This document shows, in pieces, positions 7,686 through 16,929 of a stretch of DNA of 64,000 bases. The DNA comes from Kribbella sandramycini. GTDB taxonomy: Bacteria > Actinomycetota > Actinomycetes > Propionibacteriales > Kribbellaceae. The notes beneath the pieces were generated by a model. The model was not told the origin of the DNA. It saw nothing but the letters and a program-made list of their open reading frames with translations, and made no database searches. Position 1 is the stretch's first letter, and each line of letters begins with the position of its first letter. The DNA lies in the NCBI RefSeq assembly GCF_013131805.1, contig NZ_JABJRC010000002.1, positions 310,001-374,000 on the forward strand, read 5' to 3'. Both the position numbers and the translations under genes were made by a program.

Positions 7686-8876
7686 TTAGGTGCCCTGACC
7701 GACGACCGCGAGTGCCTCGCGGGCGATCTGCCATTCCTCGTTGGTGGGGACGACGAGGACGGCGACGGGGCTGTCGTCGGGGGAGATGCGGGTGGCGCCG
7801 GCGCGGTTGCGGGTTTCGTCGAGGGTGATGCCGAGGCGGTCGAGGCCGGTGAGGGCGGCAGCTCGGAGGTCGGGGGAGTGCTCGCCGACGCCTGCGGTGA
7901 AGACGACGGCGTCGACCGTGCCGAGGACGGCGTAGTAGGCGCCGATGTATTTGCGGAGGCGGTGGCAGTAGACGTCGAAGGCGAGGGTGGCGCCGGGGTC
8001 GCCGTCCGCGCGCAGGCGCAGCACTTCGCGGAAGTCGTTGGCGCCGGCCAGGCCTTTGAGGCCGGAGGCCTTGTTGAGCTGCCGGTCCACCTCGTCGACG
8101 GTGCGGCCGAGCTCGCGGGCGAGGTAGGCCGGGACGGCGGGATCGAGGTCGCCGGAGCGGGTGCCCATCACGAGACCCTCGAGCGGGGTCAAACCCATCG
8201 AGGTCTCGACCGACCGGCCGCCGCGGACGGCGGCGGCCGAGCAGCCGTTGCCGAGATGCAGGACGATCACGTTGACGTCGGCGACTGCTCGGTCCAGGAG
8301 CCGGGCCGCCTCCTGGGAGACGAACGCGTGTGAGGTGCCGTGGAAGCCGTAGCGGCGGACGCCGTGGTCGTCGCGCCAGGCCAGCGGGACAGCGTAGGTG
8401 TAGGCGGCCTCGGGCAGCGTCTGGTGGAAGGCGGTGTCGAAGACGGCGACCTGCGGGAGGTTGGGGAACAGCCGCCGGGCGACCTCGATCCCCTCCAGGT
8501 TGGCCGGGTTGTGGAGGGGAGCGAGCGGGACGAGATCGGTCACCGCGGCGATCACGTCGTCGTCGATCAGCGTCGGCGCGCCGAACCGGGCGCCGCCGTG
8601 CACGACCCGATGGCCGACGGCCGTCAAGTCGATACCGTCGAGGGCCGGGCCGTGCTCCGCGAAGGCATCCAGCGCCGCCTGCAGCGCCGCCTCGTGGTCG
8701 GCGATCGCGCGCTCGGACTCCGCGTCGCCATCCGGCCCGTGGTGGACATGCCGGCTCTGGCTCTCGCCGATCCGCTCGACCAGGCCGGACGCCGCGGCCT
8801 CCCCGCTCCGCCCGTCGACCAGGCTGTACTTGAGCGAGGACGAACCCGCGTTGATCACCAGCACGTGGTCACTCAC
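7686..8876 (-). CDS. ackA: acetate kinase
   Basis: The 396-residue protein is of normal family length. It interconverts acetyl phosphate plus ADP with acetate plus ATP in the cytoplasm. Landmarks in order are the N-terminal N-A-G-S-S-S-L-K-Y phosphate loop, G-H-R-V-V-H-G-G, F-D-T-A-F-H, G-F-H-G-T-S-H, L-H-L-G-N-G-C-S and the C-terminal N-E-E segment. The GTG start at 8876 lies inside the 3' end of pta (8-nt overlap), so the two are coupled and form the Pta-AckA overflow and acetate pathway. It ends just upstream of the surface-protein promoter. Confidence 0.96.
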   Translation of the reverse strand: MSDHVLVINAGSSSLKYSLVDGRSGEAAASGLVERIGESQSRHVHHGPDGDAESERAIADHEAALQAALDAFAEHGPALDGIDLTAVGHRVVHGGARFGAPTLIDDDVIAAVTDLVPLAPLHNPANLEGIEVARRLFPNLPQVAVFDTAFHQTLPEAAYTYAVPLAWRDDHGVRRYGFHGTSHAFVSQEAARLLDRAVADVNVIVLHLGNGCSAAAVRGGRSVETSMGLTPLEGLVMGTRSGDLDPAVPAYLARELGRTVDEVDRQLNKASGLKGLAGANDFREVLRLRADGDPGATLAFDVYCHRLRKYIGAYYAVLGTVDAVVFTAGVGEHSPDLRAAALTGLDRLGITLDETRNRAGATRISPDDSPVAVLVVPTNEEWQIAREALAVVGQGT

Positions 8877-10938
8877 TACGGGCTCCCTGCTCGGCCTGGA
8901 CGGCGGTGATCGCGACCGTGTTGACGATGTCGCGGACGGTCGCGCCGCGGGACAGATCGTTGACGGGTTTGCGCAGTCCCTGCAGCACCGGGCCGACCGC
9001 GACGGCGTTCGCGGACCGCTGGACCGCCTTGTAGGTGTTGTTCCCGGTGTTCAGATCGGGGAAGACGAACACGGTCGCGCGCCCGGCGACGGGGGAGCCG
9101 GGCAGCTTGGTCCGGGCGACGGCGGCATCGATCGCCGCGTCGTACTGGATCGGGCCCTCGACGAGCAGTTCGGGCGCGCGGTCGCGGACGATACTCGTGG
9201 CCTTCAGCACCTTCTCGACCTCCTCGCCGGACCCCGACGTCCCGGTCGAGTAGGACAGCATCGCGACCCGCGGCTCGATGCCGAAGGCAACGGCGGTCGC
9301 GGCCGAGGAGAGCGCGATGTCGGCGAGCTGCTCGGCGGTCGGATCCGGGTTGACGGCACAGTCGCCGTACACGAGCACCTGGTTCTGCAGGCACATGAAG
9401 AACACCGAGGAGACCACCGAGACGCCGGGCACGGTCTTGACCACCTCGAGGGCCGGCCGGATGGTGTGCGCGGTGGTGTGCACGGCGCCGGAGACCATGC
9501 CGTCGGCGAGGCCGAGCTGGACCATCATCGTGCCGAAGTACGACACGTCGCGGACCAGCTCGCGGGCGCGCTCGAGATCCACCCCGCGGTGCGCGCGCAG
9601 CCGCTGCAGCTCGACGGCCAGCTCCGCGCCGAGCGGATCGTGCTCGGGGTCGATCAGCCGGGCCGCCGTCACATCGACGCCGAGCGCCGCGGCCTTCGCG
9701 CCGATGGCGACCGGGTTGCCGAGCAGGGTGAGGTCGGCGACGCCGCGGCGCAGCAGCGTGTCGGCCGCGCGCAGGATCCGCTCCTCCTCGCCCTCGGGCA
9801 GCACGATGTGCTTGCGGTGGGCAACCGCTTCGTCGATCAGCTGATGCTCGAACATCAACGGCGTCACCGCGCTGCTGCGGACCACCTCGAGCTGGTCGAG
9901 CAGAGCGGTGCTGTCGACGTTGCGCTCGAACAACGTCAGCGCGGCCTCGATCTTGCGCGGCGACCCCTTCGCCAGCCGGCCCCGGACGGCGGTCAGCGCC
10001 GCCGAGGTCGCCTGGGTGTCGAGCCCGGTGTCGATGATCGGCAGCGTCGCGCCGAGCCCGTCGATCAGCCGCTGGACCTGGGCCGGCAGCTCGAACCCGC
10101 CGTTCAGGAACACCGCCGAGATCTGCGGGAAGTTCAGCGAGGCATGGGCCATCAGGACGCCGAGCACCACCTCCGGCCGATCGCCGGCCGTCACCACCGC
10201 GGCGCCGTCCGACAACCGGTCGAGCACGTTCGGCATCGTCATCCCGGCCACGACCAGCCCGGTCACCTCCCGGCTCAGCAACGCCGGCTCACCGCTGAGC
10301 AGCCGCCCCGCCACCGCGGGCATCAGATCGGCCACCGTCGGCTGCGACAGCACCGGCTCCTCCGGCAAGGCGAACGCCGGTACGCCGACCCCGGCCAGCG
10401 CGCCAACCGCTTCGGACAGCTCGCCGGTGACCCGGTTCGCGACGACCGCCGCCAGCGTCCCGTGGTGCACCCGCAACTCACCCGCCGCCAGCTCCGCGAT
10501 CGCCCGCAGATCACCCGGACCGCGCCGGAAACCGTTCAGCACGAGCAGCACCGGCGTCCCCAGATTCGCCGCGATCTTCGCGTTGAACGAGAACTCCGTC
10601 GGCGTCCCCACATCGGTGTAGTCACTACCGACCACGAGCACCGCATCGGCCCGCTCGGCGACCTCGTGGAACCGCTGGACGATCACCCCGAGCGCGGCCT
10701 CCGGATCGGCGTGCACCTGCTCGTACGAGACCCCCACGCACTCCTCGTACGTCAGCTCCACCGCGTCGTGCGCGGTCAGCAACTCCAGCACGTAGTCCCG
10801 TTCGGCCCCCGGCCGCACGATCGGCCGGAACACCGCGACCCGCTCCGCCCGCCGCGACAACTGCTGCAGGACCCCGAGAGCCACCGTCGACTTCCCGGTC
10901 GCCCCTTCCACCGACGCGACGTACACGCTGTTCGCCAT
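8869..10938 (-). CDS. pta: phosphate acetyltransferase (long, two-domain form)
   Basis: The 689-residue enzyme converts acetyl-CoA plus phosphate to acetyl phosphate and CoA. The N-terminal half has a P-loop-like E-G-A-T-G-K-S-T (residues 9-16) of the BioD/DRTGG regulatory module. The catalytic PTA domain starts near residue 360 (M-F-E-H-Q-L-I-D-E-A) and contains V-L-P-E-G-E-E-E-R-I-L-R-A. Size matches the enterobacterial long form (about 714 residues). It is the first gene of pta-ackA; the response regulator gene ends 30 bp upstream on the same strand. Confidence 0.95.
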   Translation of the reverse strand: MANSVYVASVEGATGKSTVALGVLQQLSRRAERVAVFRPIVRPGAERDYVLELLTAHDAVELTYEECVGVSYEQVHADPEAALGVIVQRFHEVAERADAVLVVGSDYTDVGTPTEFSFNAKIAANLGTPVLLVLNGFRRGPGDLRAIAELAAGELRVHHGTLAAVVANRVTGELSEAVGALAGVGVPAFALPEEPVLSQPTVADLMPAVAGRLLSGEPALLSREVTGLVVAGMTMPNVLDRLSDGAAVVTAGDRPEVVLGVLMAHASLNFPQISAVFLNGGFELPAQVQRLIDGLGATLPIIDTGLDTQATSAALTAVRGRLAKGSPRKIEAALTLFERNVDSTALLDQLEVVRSSAVTPLMFEHQLIDEAVAHRKHIVLPEGEEERILRAADTLLRRGVADLTLLGNPVAIGAKAAALGVDVTAARLIDPEHDPLGAELAVELQRLRAHRGVDLERARELVRDVSYFGTMMVQLGLADGMVSGAVHTTAHTIRPALEVVKTVPGVSVVSSVFFMCLQNQVLVYGDCAVNPDPTAEQLADIALSSAATAVAFGIEPRVAMLSYSTGTSGSGEEVEKVLKATSIVRDRAPELLVEGPIQYDAAIDAAVARTKLPGSPVAGRATVFVFPDLNTGNNTYKAVQRSANAVAVGPVLQGLRKPVNDLSRGATVRDIVNTVAITAVQAEQGARSE

Positions 10939-10968
10939 AACTGCACCCTATCCGCGCGCGAGCAGACG

Positions 10969-11613
10969 TCAGGGCTCGATCAGGCCGGCGCGGATGGCGT
11001 AGCGGGTGAGCTCCGTGCGGTCGCGCATGCCGAGTTTCTGCAGGATGTTGGCGCGGTGCCGCTCGACGGTCTTGACACTGATCGTGAGCAGCTGGGCGAT
11101 CTCCTTGGAGGCGTGGCCCTCGGCAATCAGTTTGACCACCTCGTCCTCGCGGTCGGTGAGCACCTGGCCGGGGACGCGGTCGCCGCGCCGGACCCGGTCG
11201 AGGTAGTCGCGGACCAGGGTGCTCATCACACCGGGGTAGAGGAAGGACTCGCCGCGGCCGGCCGCACGGCAGGCGTCGACCAGGTCGCGATCGGCGACGG
11301 ACTTGAGGACGTAACCGCAGGCCCCGGCCTTGAGCGCCGCGAAGAAGTACTGCTCGTTGTCGTACATCGACAGCATCAGGATCGGCGGCGGCTCCCGGCG
11401 CCGGGACAGCTCGCGCGCGACCTGCAGACCGGTCATCCGCGGCATCGCGACATCCAGGACGGCGAGATCGATCTCGGTCTCCTTGACCGCGGCCAGCGCC
11501 TCGGCGCCGTCGCCGGCTTCGGCCACGACCTGGAGGTCGGGCTCGCTGTCGAGGATGAGGCGGACGCCGCGGCGGACCAGCGCGTGATCATCGGCCAGCA
11601 GGATGCGGATCAT
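10969..11613 (-). CDS. NarL/LuxR-family response regulator
   Basis: A 214-residue regulator. The receiver domain occupies residues 1-120, with the acidic pair near the start (L-A-D-D-H-A), the phospho-acceptor Asp in A-V-L-D-V-A-M-P and the conserved Lys in V-L-K-S-V-A-D. The C-terminal LuxR helix-turn-helix is near 148-205 (L-T-D-R-E-D-E-V-V through V-K-T-V-E-R-H-R-A-N-I). Its ATG overlaps the TGA of the kinase gene, so the pair is coupled. It may act on the adjacent pta-ackA genes or the kinase promoter; the targets are not visible. Confidence 0.93.
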   Translation of the reverse strand: MIRILLADDHALVRRGVRLILDSEPDLQVVAEAGDGAEALAAVKETEIDLAVLDVAMPRMTGLQVARELSRRREPPPILMLSMYDNEQYFFAALKAGACGYVLKSVADRDLVDACRAAGRGESFLYPGVMSTLVRDYLDRVRRGDRVPGQVLTDREDEVVKLIAEGHASKEIAQLLTISVKTVERHRANILQKLGMRDRTELTRYAIRAGLIEP

Positions 11614-12590
11614 CGGGCTGCCTCGCAGGGGACTTCGAGGCGGACCGCCGTACCGCCCAGCTCGCTCGCGCCGACGGTCAGCTCGGCGCCGATCAGCAGC
11701 GCGCGCTCCCGCATCCCGCGAATCCCGGTGCTCTCGGCCGCGCCGCGCAGCCCGCGACCGTCGTCGTCCACGGTCAGGAGCACGACCGGGCCCTGGCGGT
11801 TCAGCGCGAGGCGGACGGTCCTGGCGTCGGAGTGGCGGGCGACGTTCGTCAGCGCCTCCTGGGCGACCCGGTAGATGACGAGGTCGCGCTCGGAGCCGAG
11901 ATCCGGCAGACCGGGCGAGGTGACGCGCCGGACCCGCAGACCGTGGGCCGAGAACTCGGTCGCGAGGGCGGCGAGCGCGCTGTGCAGGCCCAGATCCTCC
12001 AGGACGCCGGGGCGTAGCCGCCGAGCCACCCCGCGGACTTCGTCCAGCGTCGCGCGGGCCGTGTCCTGGACGTCGCGCAGATCCGCCTGCGCCTCTGCGG
12101 GCACCCGCGCCGACAGCTGCTTGAGCCCGAGCAGGACGGCGGTCAGGCCCTGGCCGATCTCGTCGTGCAGCTCCCGCGCGATCCGCTGCCGTTCGGCCTC
12201 CTGCGCGGCCAGCGCCTTGGCGTTACTGGTACTGCGCTCGGTCTCCAGCCGTTCGAGCATCGCGTTGAAACCGCGCAACAGCTGCCCGACCGCGCTGCTG
12301 CCGGCGACCGTCAGCCGCTGGCCGGGCCGCTGGAGATCGACGGTGTCCATCAGCCGGATCAGCCGATCGAGCGGCGCGAGGCTGGTGCGCAGCAGGATCG
12401 AGTTCAGGACGACGATGCCGATCAGCCCGAACGTCAGGACGACGAGCTCCGACACCAGCACGGTCGCCGAGACCGTCACCGGGGCCAGCGCGAGCGCGAC
12501 CGTCCCGGCCACGAACACGAGGCCGTTGATCAGGCAGACCCGCCAGTACAAGGGCATTCCGCTTCCCGTGTGCACCACTCCAGACTCCAT
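11610..12590 (-). CDS. NarL-type sensor histidine kinase (HisKA_3)
   Basis: The 326-residue protein is started at ATG 12590 because AGGAG lies 7 nt before it; upstream in-frame codons are not convincing. Two membrane helices span about residues 20-75, followed by a HAMP-like region. The dimerisation domain holds the phospho-acceptor His in R-I-A-R-E-L-H-D-E-I-G-Q. The HATPase_c domain ends with D-D-D-G-R-G-L and G-I-R-G-M-R-E-R. The loop between the membrane helices is very short, so the signal is probably sensed within the membrane. It pairs with the response regulator downstream. Confidence 0.92.
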   Translation of the reverse strand: MESGVVHTGSGMPLYWRVCLINGLVFVAGTVALALAPVTVSATVLVSELVVLTFGLIGIVVLNSILLRTSLAPLDRLIRLMDTVDLQRPGQRLTVAGSSAVGQLLRGFNAMLERLETERSTSNAKALAAQEAERQRIARELHDEIGQGLTAVLLGLKQLSARVPAEAQADLRDVQDTARATLDEVRGVARRLRPGVLEDLGLHSALAALATEFSAHGLRVRRVTSPGLPDLGSERDLVIYRVAQEALTNVARHSDARTVRLALNRQGPVVLLTVDDDGRGLRGAAESTGIRGMRERALLIGAELTVGASELGGTAVRLEVPCEAAR

Positions 12591-12697
12591 CAGCGGCTCC
12601 TGAGCTGTCCATGCGACCGGCCGGAAGTGGGTGGCGGCACGGATGTCGCACGCGGCGGCGCGCCGCAAGACTGGTGGTAGAGCGAACAGGAGCGATC

Positions 12698-13243
12698 ATG
12701 ACGAATCTCGCAGCGACCGTGTTCGATCCGCCCGGGGCGCATCCGTGGGCGGTCCTGATGATCCTGCTGCTGCTCGGCGCCGTCGCGGCCGCCGAGCCGC
12801 GCGTCGCCGGGAGCGACCGGCAGGTCGTCGTCCTGCGCGCCGGGCGGCCGCGACGCGTGGTCAGCTCGGGGCCGGTCCTCCGGCTGCCGCTGATCGAGCG
12901 CTACCTGTGGTTGCCGACGGCACCGACCCGGCAGCACTTCTTCGTGGCCGGCCGGACGGCGGACGGCGCCGAACTCCGCCTCGCCGGCGAGGTCGACGTC
13001 CAGGTCGTCGATCCGTGGCAGGCCGCGACCGCCGCGGCGGACCCGGTGCAACTGGCCGTCGACGAGGTCGAGCGGGCGCTCGGCGAGCTGATCGCCACCA
13101 GCAGCGTTGCGGACGTCGCCGGCGCCGCGCTGGACGTCGGGTGTGCGATGCCCGGCGTCCGGATCGGGACGCCGCGGATCGGGACCGCCGAGGTCGAGCT
13201 CACCACCTGGGTGCTCCGGGCGGTCGCCGATCAGGCGAAGTAG
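12698..13243 (+). CDS. SPFH/band-7 domain protein, short
   Basis: A 181-residue protein from ATG 12698, with AGGAG 6 nt upstream. An N-terminal membrane segment (about 15-33) is followed by a stomatin-like stretch: R-Q-V-V-V-L-R-A-G-R-P-R-R-V-V, G-P-V-L-R-L-P-L-I-E-R, a beta-rich part, then an alanine-rich helix. This matches the first part of band-7/SPFH proteins, but the long C-terminal coiled coil of stomatins is missing. Members scaffold membrane microdomains. It is divergent from the kinase gene (107-bp gap) and its end overlaps the convergent transporter gene by 13 bp. Confidence 0.7.
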   Translation: MTNLAATVFDPPGAHPWAVLMILLLLGAVAAAEPRVAGSDRQVVVLRAGRPRRVVSSGPVLRLPLIERYLWLPTAPTRQHFFVAGRTADGAELRLAGEVDVQVVDPWQAATAAADPVQLAVDEVERALGELIATSSVADVAGAALDVGCAMPGVRIGTPRIGTAEVELTTWVLRAVADQAK

Positions 13244-14517
13244 CGCAACCACACGTACCCCCAAGCCATCGCGATACTGAAGGCCGTGACGACGATGCCG
13301 TACCGGGTGAACTGCCAGAAGGTGATGTGGTGCCCGCTGCGGGTGGCGATGCCGAGGGCAACCACATTGGCGCTCGCGGCCACCGCCGTCCCGTTACCGC
13401 CGAAGTCCGCGCCGAGCGCGAAGGCCCACCACAGCGCCTGGCCGGTCTTCGGGTCGGGCGCCTCCTGGACGACGCCTTCGACGACCGGCGTCATCGTGGC
13501 GACGTACGGGATGTTGTCGAAGAACGCGCCGAGGACGCCGGAGCCGAACAGCAGCGCGGTCGCCGCCAGCAGGTACCGGTCGCCGATCGCCGCCACGGCC
13601 CAGTCGCCGATGGACTCGATCAGCCCGGTGTGGGTCAGCCCGGAGACCATCACGAACAAGCCCATGAAGAAGACCAGCGTCGGCCACTCCACCTCGCGCA
13701 GGACGTCGGAGACCTCGACCCGCGCGACCAGCACCATCACGCCGGCGCCGATCAGGGCCACCAGGGACGGCTCGATGTGCAGCACCGAATGCAGGGAGAA
13801 CCCGGCGATCATCACCGCCAGGACGGCCAGACAGCGCACCAGCAGCCGCGGATCCCGGATCGCGCGCCGTTCCTGCAGCGCGAGGACGGCGGCGACGTTC
13901 TCGGGGTTGTAGCGCAGGCTCTTGCGGAACAGGAGCCGCGACATCACGACGAACACCGCGAACACGATCACCACGATCGGCGCCATGTGCACCAGGAAGT
14001 CGTTGAAGGTCAGCCCCGCCCGGCTGCCGATGATGATGTTCGGCGGATCGCCGATCAGCGTGGCCGCGCCGCCGATGTTCGACGCGAGCACCTCGGCGAT
14101 CAGGTACGGCTGCGGCGCGATCTTGAGCCGTTCGCAGACCACGATCGTCACCGGGGCGACGAGCATGATCGTGGTGACGTTGTCCAGGAACGGCGAGGCG
14201 ACGGCGGTCAGCGCCATCAGCAGCACCATCAGCCGGTACGGACGGCCTTCGGACCGTTTGGCCGCCCAGATCCCCAGGTAGTCGAACAGGCCGGTCTGCT
14301 TGACGACGCCGATCACGATCATCATCCCGAGCAGCAGGAAGATGACGTTCCAGTCGATCCCCTCATGTTCGGAGAAGAACACCTCGGTCCCGGGCGCGAG
14401 GCCGAGGACGAGCATCGCGGCGGCGCCGATCAGGACGACCTTGACCTTGTTCGCCTTCTCGGTGGCGATGAAGAAGAACGCCACCGCGAAGATGCCCAGC
14501 GCGACGAACTGCCTCAC
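13231..14517 (-). CDS. ArsB/NhaD-superfamily (SLC13-like) ion transporter
   Basis: A 428-residue integral membrane protein with about 11 helices. It has two internally related half-motifs of the ion transporter superfamily: a substrate/ion loop [12 protein letters not shown] near residue 155 and [12 protein letters not shown] near 375. Related proteins carry Na+/H+ exchange, arsenite, or dicarboxylates; nothing nearby decides between them. The GTG start overlaps the stop of the CBS-domain gene as GTGA, so the CBS protein may gate or sense for it. Confidence 0.85.
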   Translation of the reverse strand: MRQFVALGIFAVAFFFIATEKANKVKVVLIGAAAMLVLGLAPGTEVFFSEHEGIDWNVIFLLLGMMIVIGVVKQTGLFDYLGIWAAKRSEGRPYRLMVLLMALTAVASPFLDNVTTIMLVAPVTIVVCERLKIAPQPYLIAEVLASNIGGAATLIGDPPNIIIGSRAGLTFNDFLVHMAPIVVIVFAVFVVMSRLLFRKSLRYNPENVAAVLALQERRAIRDPRLLVRCLAVLAVMIAGFSLHSVLHIEPSLVALIGAGVMVLVARVEVSDVLREVEWPTLVFFMGLFVMVSGLTHTGLIESIGDWAVAAIGDRYLLAATALLFGSGVLGAFFDNIPYVATMTPVVEGVVQEAPDPKTGQALWWAFALGADFGGNGTAVAASANVVALGIATRSGHHITFWQFTRYGIVVTAFSIAMAWGYVWLRYFA

Positions 14518-15032
14518 ACGGCACCCGGCGGATCGCCGAGACCCGCGACCGCCAGGCTGGTCAGCAGCCGGTCCAGGGTGATCACGCCGGTCAGCGCCAG
14601 GTCGGCGTCGACCACCGCGACCAATGGGCTCCGGGCTCGCGCCATCAGCGCGGCGACCTCGAGCAGCGTCGCGTCCGCCGTCACCACCAGCGGCCGGGCG
14701 ACCGGGCGCGGCAGGCAGTCGCCGACCGTCATCCCGCCGAGCTGGCGCCAGAAGACGTCCGCCGACGGCTCGTCGACGGCGCGGACCAGCATCGGGTCCT
14801 CCTGGAACGCGACCGGGATGCTCAGTTTCAGCACCTGCGAGCCGGGCAGCACGGCCAGCGGCCGGCCGCCGTCATCGACGACGACCAGCCCCGGCATCCG
14901 TCCGACGGCCATCAGCTGTACGGCCCGGACGACCGGGTCGAACATCGTCACCGTCGGCAGCCCGGCCGCTATGTCCGCGGCGCGCAACGACCGACTCCGT
15001 CCAGCCACTCGAAGAACTCCGGCACCAGACAC
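14514..15032 (-). CDS. CBS-domain protein
   Basis: The 172-residue protein is started at GTG 15032, which follows a perfect AGGAGG; the longer reading frame upstream is not supported. Two CBS repeats are visible: residues about 15-75 with [15 protein letters not shown], and about 105-165 with [21 protein letters not shown] pairs bind adenosyl ligands and regulate partner enzymes or channels. Coupling to the transporter gene suggests that partner. Confidence 0.82.
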   Translation of the reverse strand: MSGAGVLRVAGRSRSLRAADIAAGLPTVTMFDPVVRAVQLMAVGRMPGLVVVDDGGRPLAVLPGSQVLKLSIPVAFQEDPMLVRAVDEPSADVFWRQLGGMTVGDCLPRPVARPLVVTADATLLEVAALMARARSPLVAVVDADLALTGVITLDRLLTSLAVAGLGDPPGAV

Positions 15033-15249
15033 CTCGACCTCCTGACCACCTCCGCCGCAGCGGCTGACGTGCGTTTCAGTCTGGTTCGGCCGGGCTCGCC
15101 GAACCATGGAGTCCGGACCCCATTTCCGGCAGTCGTTTGATGCCAGCGCTGGTTTGAATTCCGGGGTCCGGAAAACACCCCGAAAGGTGCGGGAAATCCT
15201 GCGCAGCAAGGCATTCCGGTCGGTCCGGTCGCGGTTGTACGGTCACTCG

Positions 15250-16929
15250 ATGACGCCAAGCAGCCCGATCGACGAGCTTTCCGAGCGCTTTCTCGAGGCC
15301 CATGCCGAGCTGTCGCCCGCGACGGCGACGATCATGGGGATGCAGGGGTACGACGACCGGCTTCCGGACCGGTCGCCGGACGGATTCGCGGCCCTGATCG
15401 ACCTGCACCGGCGGACGATCGCCGAGGCGAAGGCCGTCGAGGTGTCGTCGTTCCGGGAGGAGACGGCCAAGGACGCGCTGCTGGAGCGGATCGAGCTGAC
15501 CGCCGAGCGCCTGGACGCCGGCGTCCCGCAGTACGAGCTGAACGGAATCTCCTGCGTCCCGGTCGAGCTGCGGCTGGTCTTCGACCTGATGCCGACCGCG
15601 ACCGATGACGACTGGGAGAACGTCGGCAGCCGGCTCGGCCAGGTCGGCGCAACCCTCGACGGCTACCGCGAGACGCTGCTCCAGCAGGCCGCGGCCGGCC
15701 GGATCTCCGCGGCCCGGCAGATCCAGGTGCTGGCCGACCGGATCGCCGAGTGGACCGGCGCCGACGGCAACGACTATTTCCGCGGCCTGACCGCGAATGC
15801 GCCCGACTCACCCGTCAAGACGCGGGTGGACGCGGCCGCGATCGAGGCGAGTAAGGCGTTCGGGCAGTTCGGCCAGTGGCTGACCACCGACCTGCTGCCG
15901 CAGGCGCCCGACCGGGACGCGGTCGGCCGCGAGGTCTACCAGCTCGCCTCCCGCGACCACATCGGCGCGACCCTCGATCTGGAGGAGGCCTACGCCTGGG
16001 GCTGGCAGGAGCTGGCCCGGATCGAAGGCGAGATGCAGACCATCGCCGCCGCGCTGAACGACGGCGACCGGAGCATCCCGGCGCTGGCCGCCGTCCTGGA
16101 CGCGGACCCGGCCCGCAAGATCCACGGCAAGGAGGCCTTCCGCGACTGGATGCAGGAGCTCGCGGACGGCGCCGTCCGCGAGCTGGGCGGGAAGCACTTC
16201 GACATCCCGGACGAGATCGCCCGGATCGAGTGCAAGATCGCGGCGACGTCCGAGGGCGTCATCTACTACACGCCGCCGAGCGAGGACCTGACCACGCGGC
16301 CGGGCCAGATGTGGTGGGCCGTGCCGGCCGGGATCGAGGACTTCGCCACCTGGCGCGAGGTCACCACCGTCTACCACGAAGGCGTCCCCGGCCATCACCT
16401 CCAGGTCGGCCAGACGATGCTGCGCGCCGACCTGCTGAACCGCTGGCAGCGCGTCGGCTGCTGGGTCTCCGGGCACGGCGAGGGCTGGGGCCTGTACGCC
16501 GAACGTCTCATGGAGGAGCTCGGCTACCTGGACGAGCCCGGTGCCCGCTTCGGCATGCTGGACGCGCAGGGCTTCCGCTCGGCCCGGGTGATCGTCGACA
16601 TCGGGATGCATCTGGAGCTGGAGATCCCGAAGGACAACCCGTTCGGCTGGCGGCCGGGGGAGCGCTGGAACGCCGACCTCGGGTTCGAGTTCCTCCGCGC
16701 CCACTCGCGGATGGAGACCGCCTTCTTGAAGGCCGAGCTGAACCGCTACCTCGGCTGGCCGGGCCAGGCGCCGTCGTACAAGATCGGCGAGCGGATCTGG
16801 CTGCAGGCCCGCGCCGAGGCCGAACAGCGCCAGGGCGCCGACTTCGACCTGCGCGCCTTCCACCGCGACGCCCTCAACCTCGGCTCGCTCGGCCTCGACC
16901 CTCTCCGCCGGGCGCTCGCCCGGGTCTGA
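15250..16929 (+). CDS. DUF885 family protein, putative metal-dependent peptidase
   Basis: A 559-residue protein of usual DUF885 length. The signature V-Y-H-E-G-V-P-G-H-H-L-Q is near residue 376, with a downstream G-W-G-L-Y-A-E-R-L segment that supplies a Glu. Together these resemble a gluzincin-type zinc site (H-E-x-x-x-H plus Glu). No signal peptide is apparent, so it is probably cytoplasmic. Its 3' end overlaps the convergent lpxC by 56 bp. The 217-bp gap to the divergent CBS gene holds no recognised motif. Confidence 0.85.
   Translation: MTPSSPIDELSERFLEAHAELSPATATIMGMQGYDDRLPDRSPDGFAALIDLHRRTIAEAKAVEVSSFREETAKDALLERIELTAERLDAGVPQYELNGISCVPVELRLVFDLMPTATDDDWENVGSRLGQVGATLDGYRETLLQQAAAGRISAARQIQVLADRIAEWTGADGNDYFRGLTANAPDSPVKTRVDAAAIEASKAFGQFGQWLTTDLLPQAPDRDAVGREVYQLASRDHIGATLDLEEAYAWGWQELARIEGEMQTIAAALNDGDRSIPALAAVLDADPARKIHGKEAFRDWMQELADGAVRELGGKHFDIPDEIARIECKIAATSEGVIYYTPPSEDLTTRPGQMWWAVPAGIEDFATWREVTTVYHEGVPGHHLQVGQTMLRADLLNRWQRVGCWVSGHGEGWGLYAERLMEELGYLDEPGARFGMLDAQGFRSARVIVDIGMHLELEIPKDNPFGWRPGERWNADLGFEFLRAHSRMETAFLKAELNRYLGWPGQAPSYKIGERIWLQARAEAEQRQGADFDLRAFHRDALNLGSLGLDPLRRALARV

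Noticed and set aside
8434..11874. A 1146-codon open frame on the plus strand opposite pta and the response regulator
   Set aside because: High-GC antisense shadow; the minus strand carries well-recognised genes over the whole stretch.
12631..15045. An 804-codon plus-strand frame
   Set aside because: Composition (Arg, Asp, His-rich) and lack of domains mark it as a shadow of the transporter and CBS genes.
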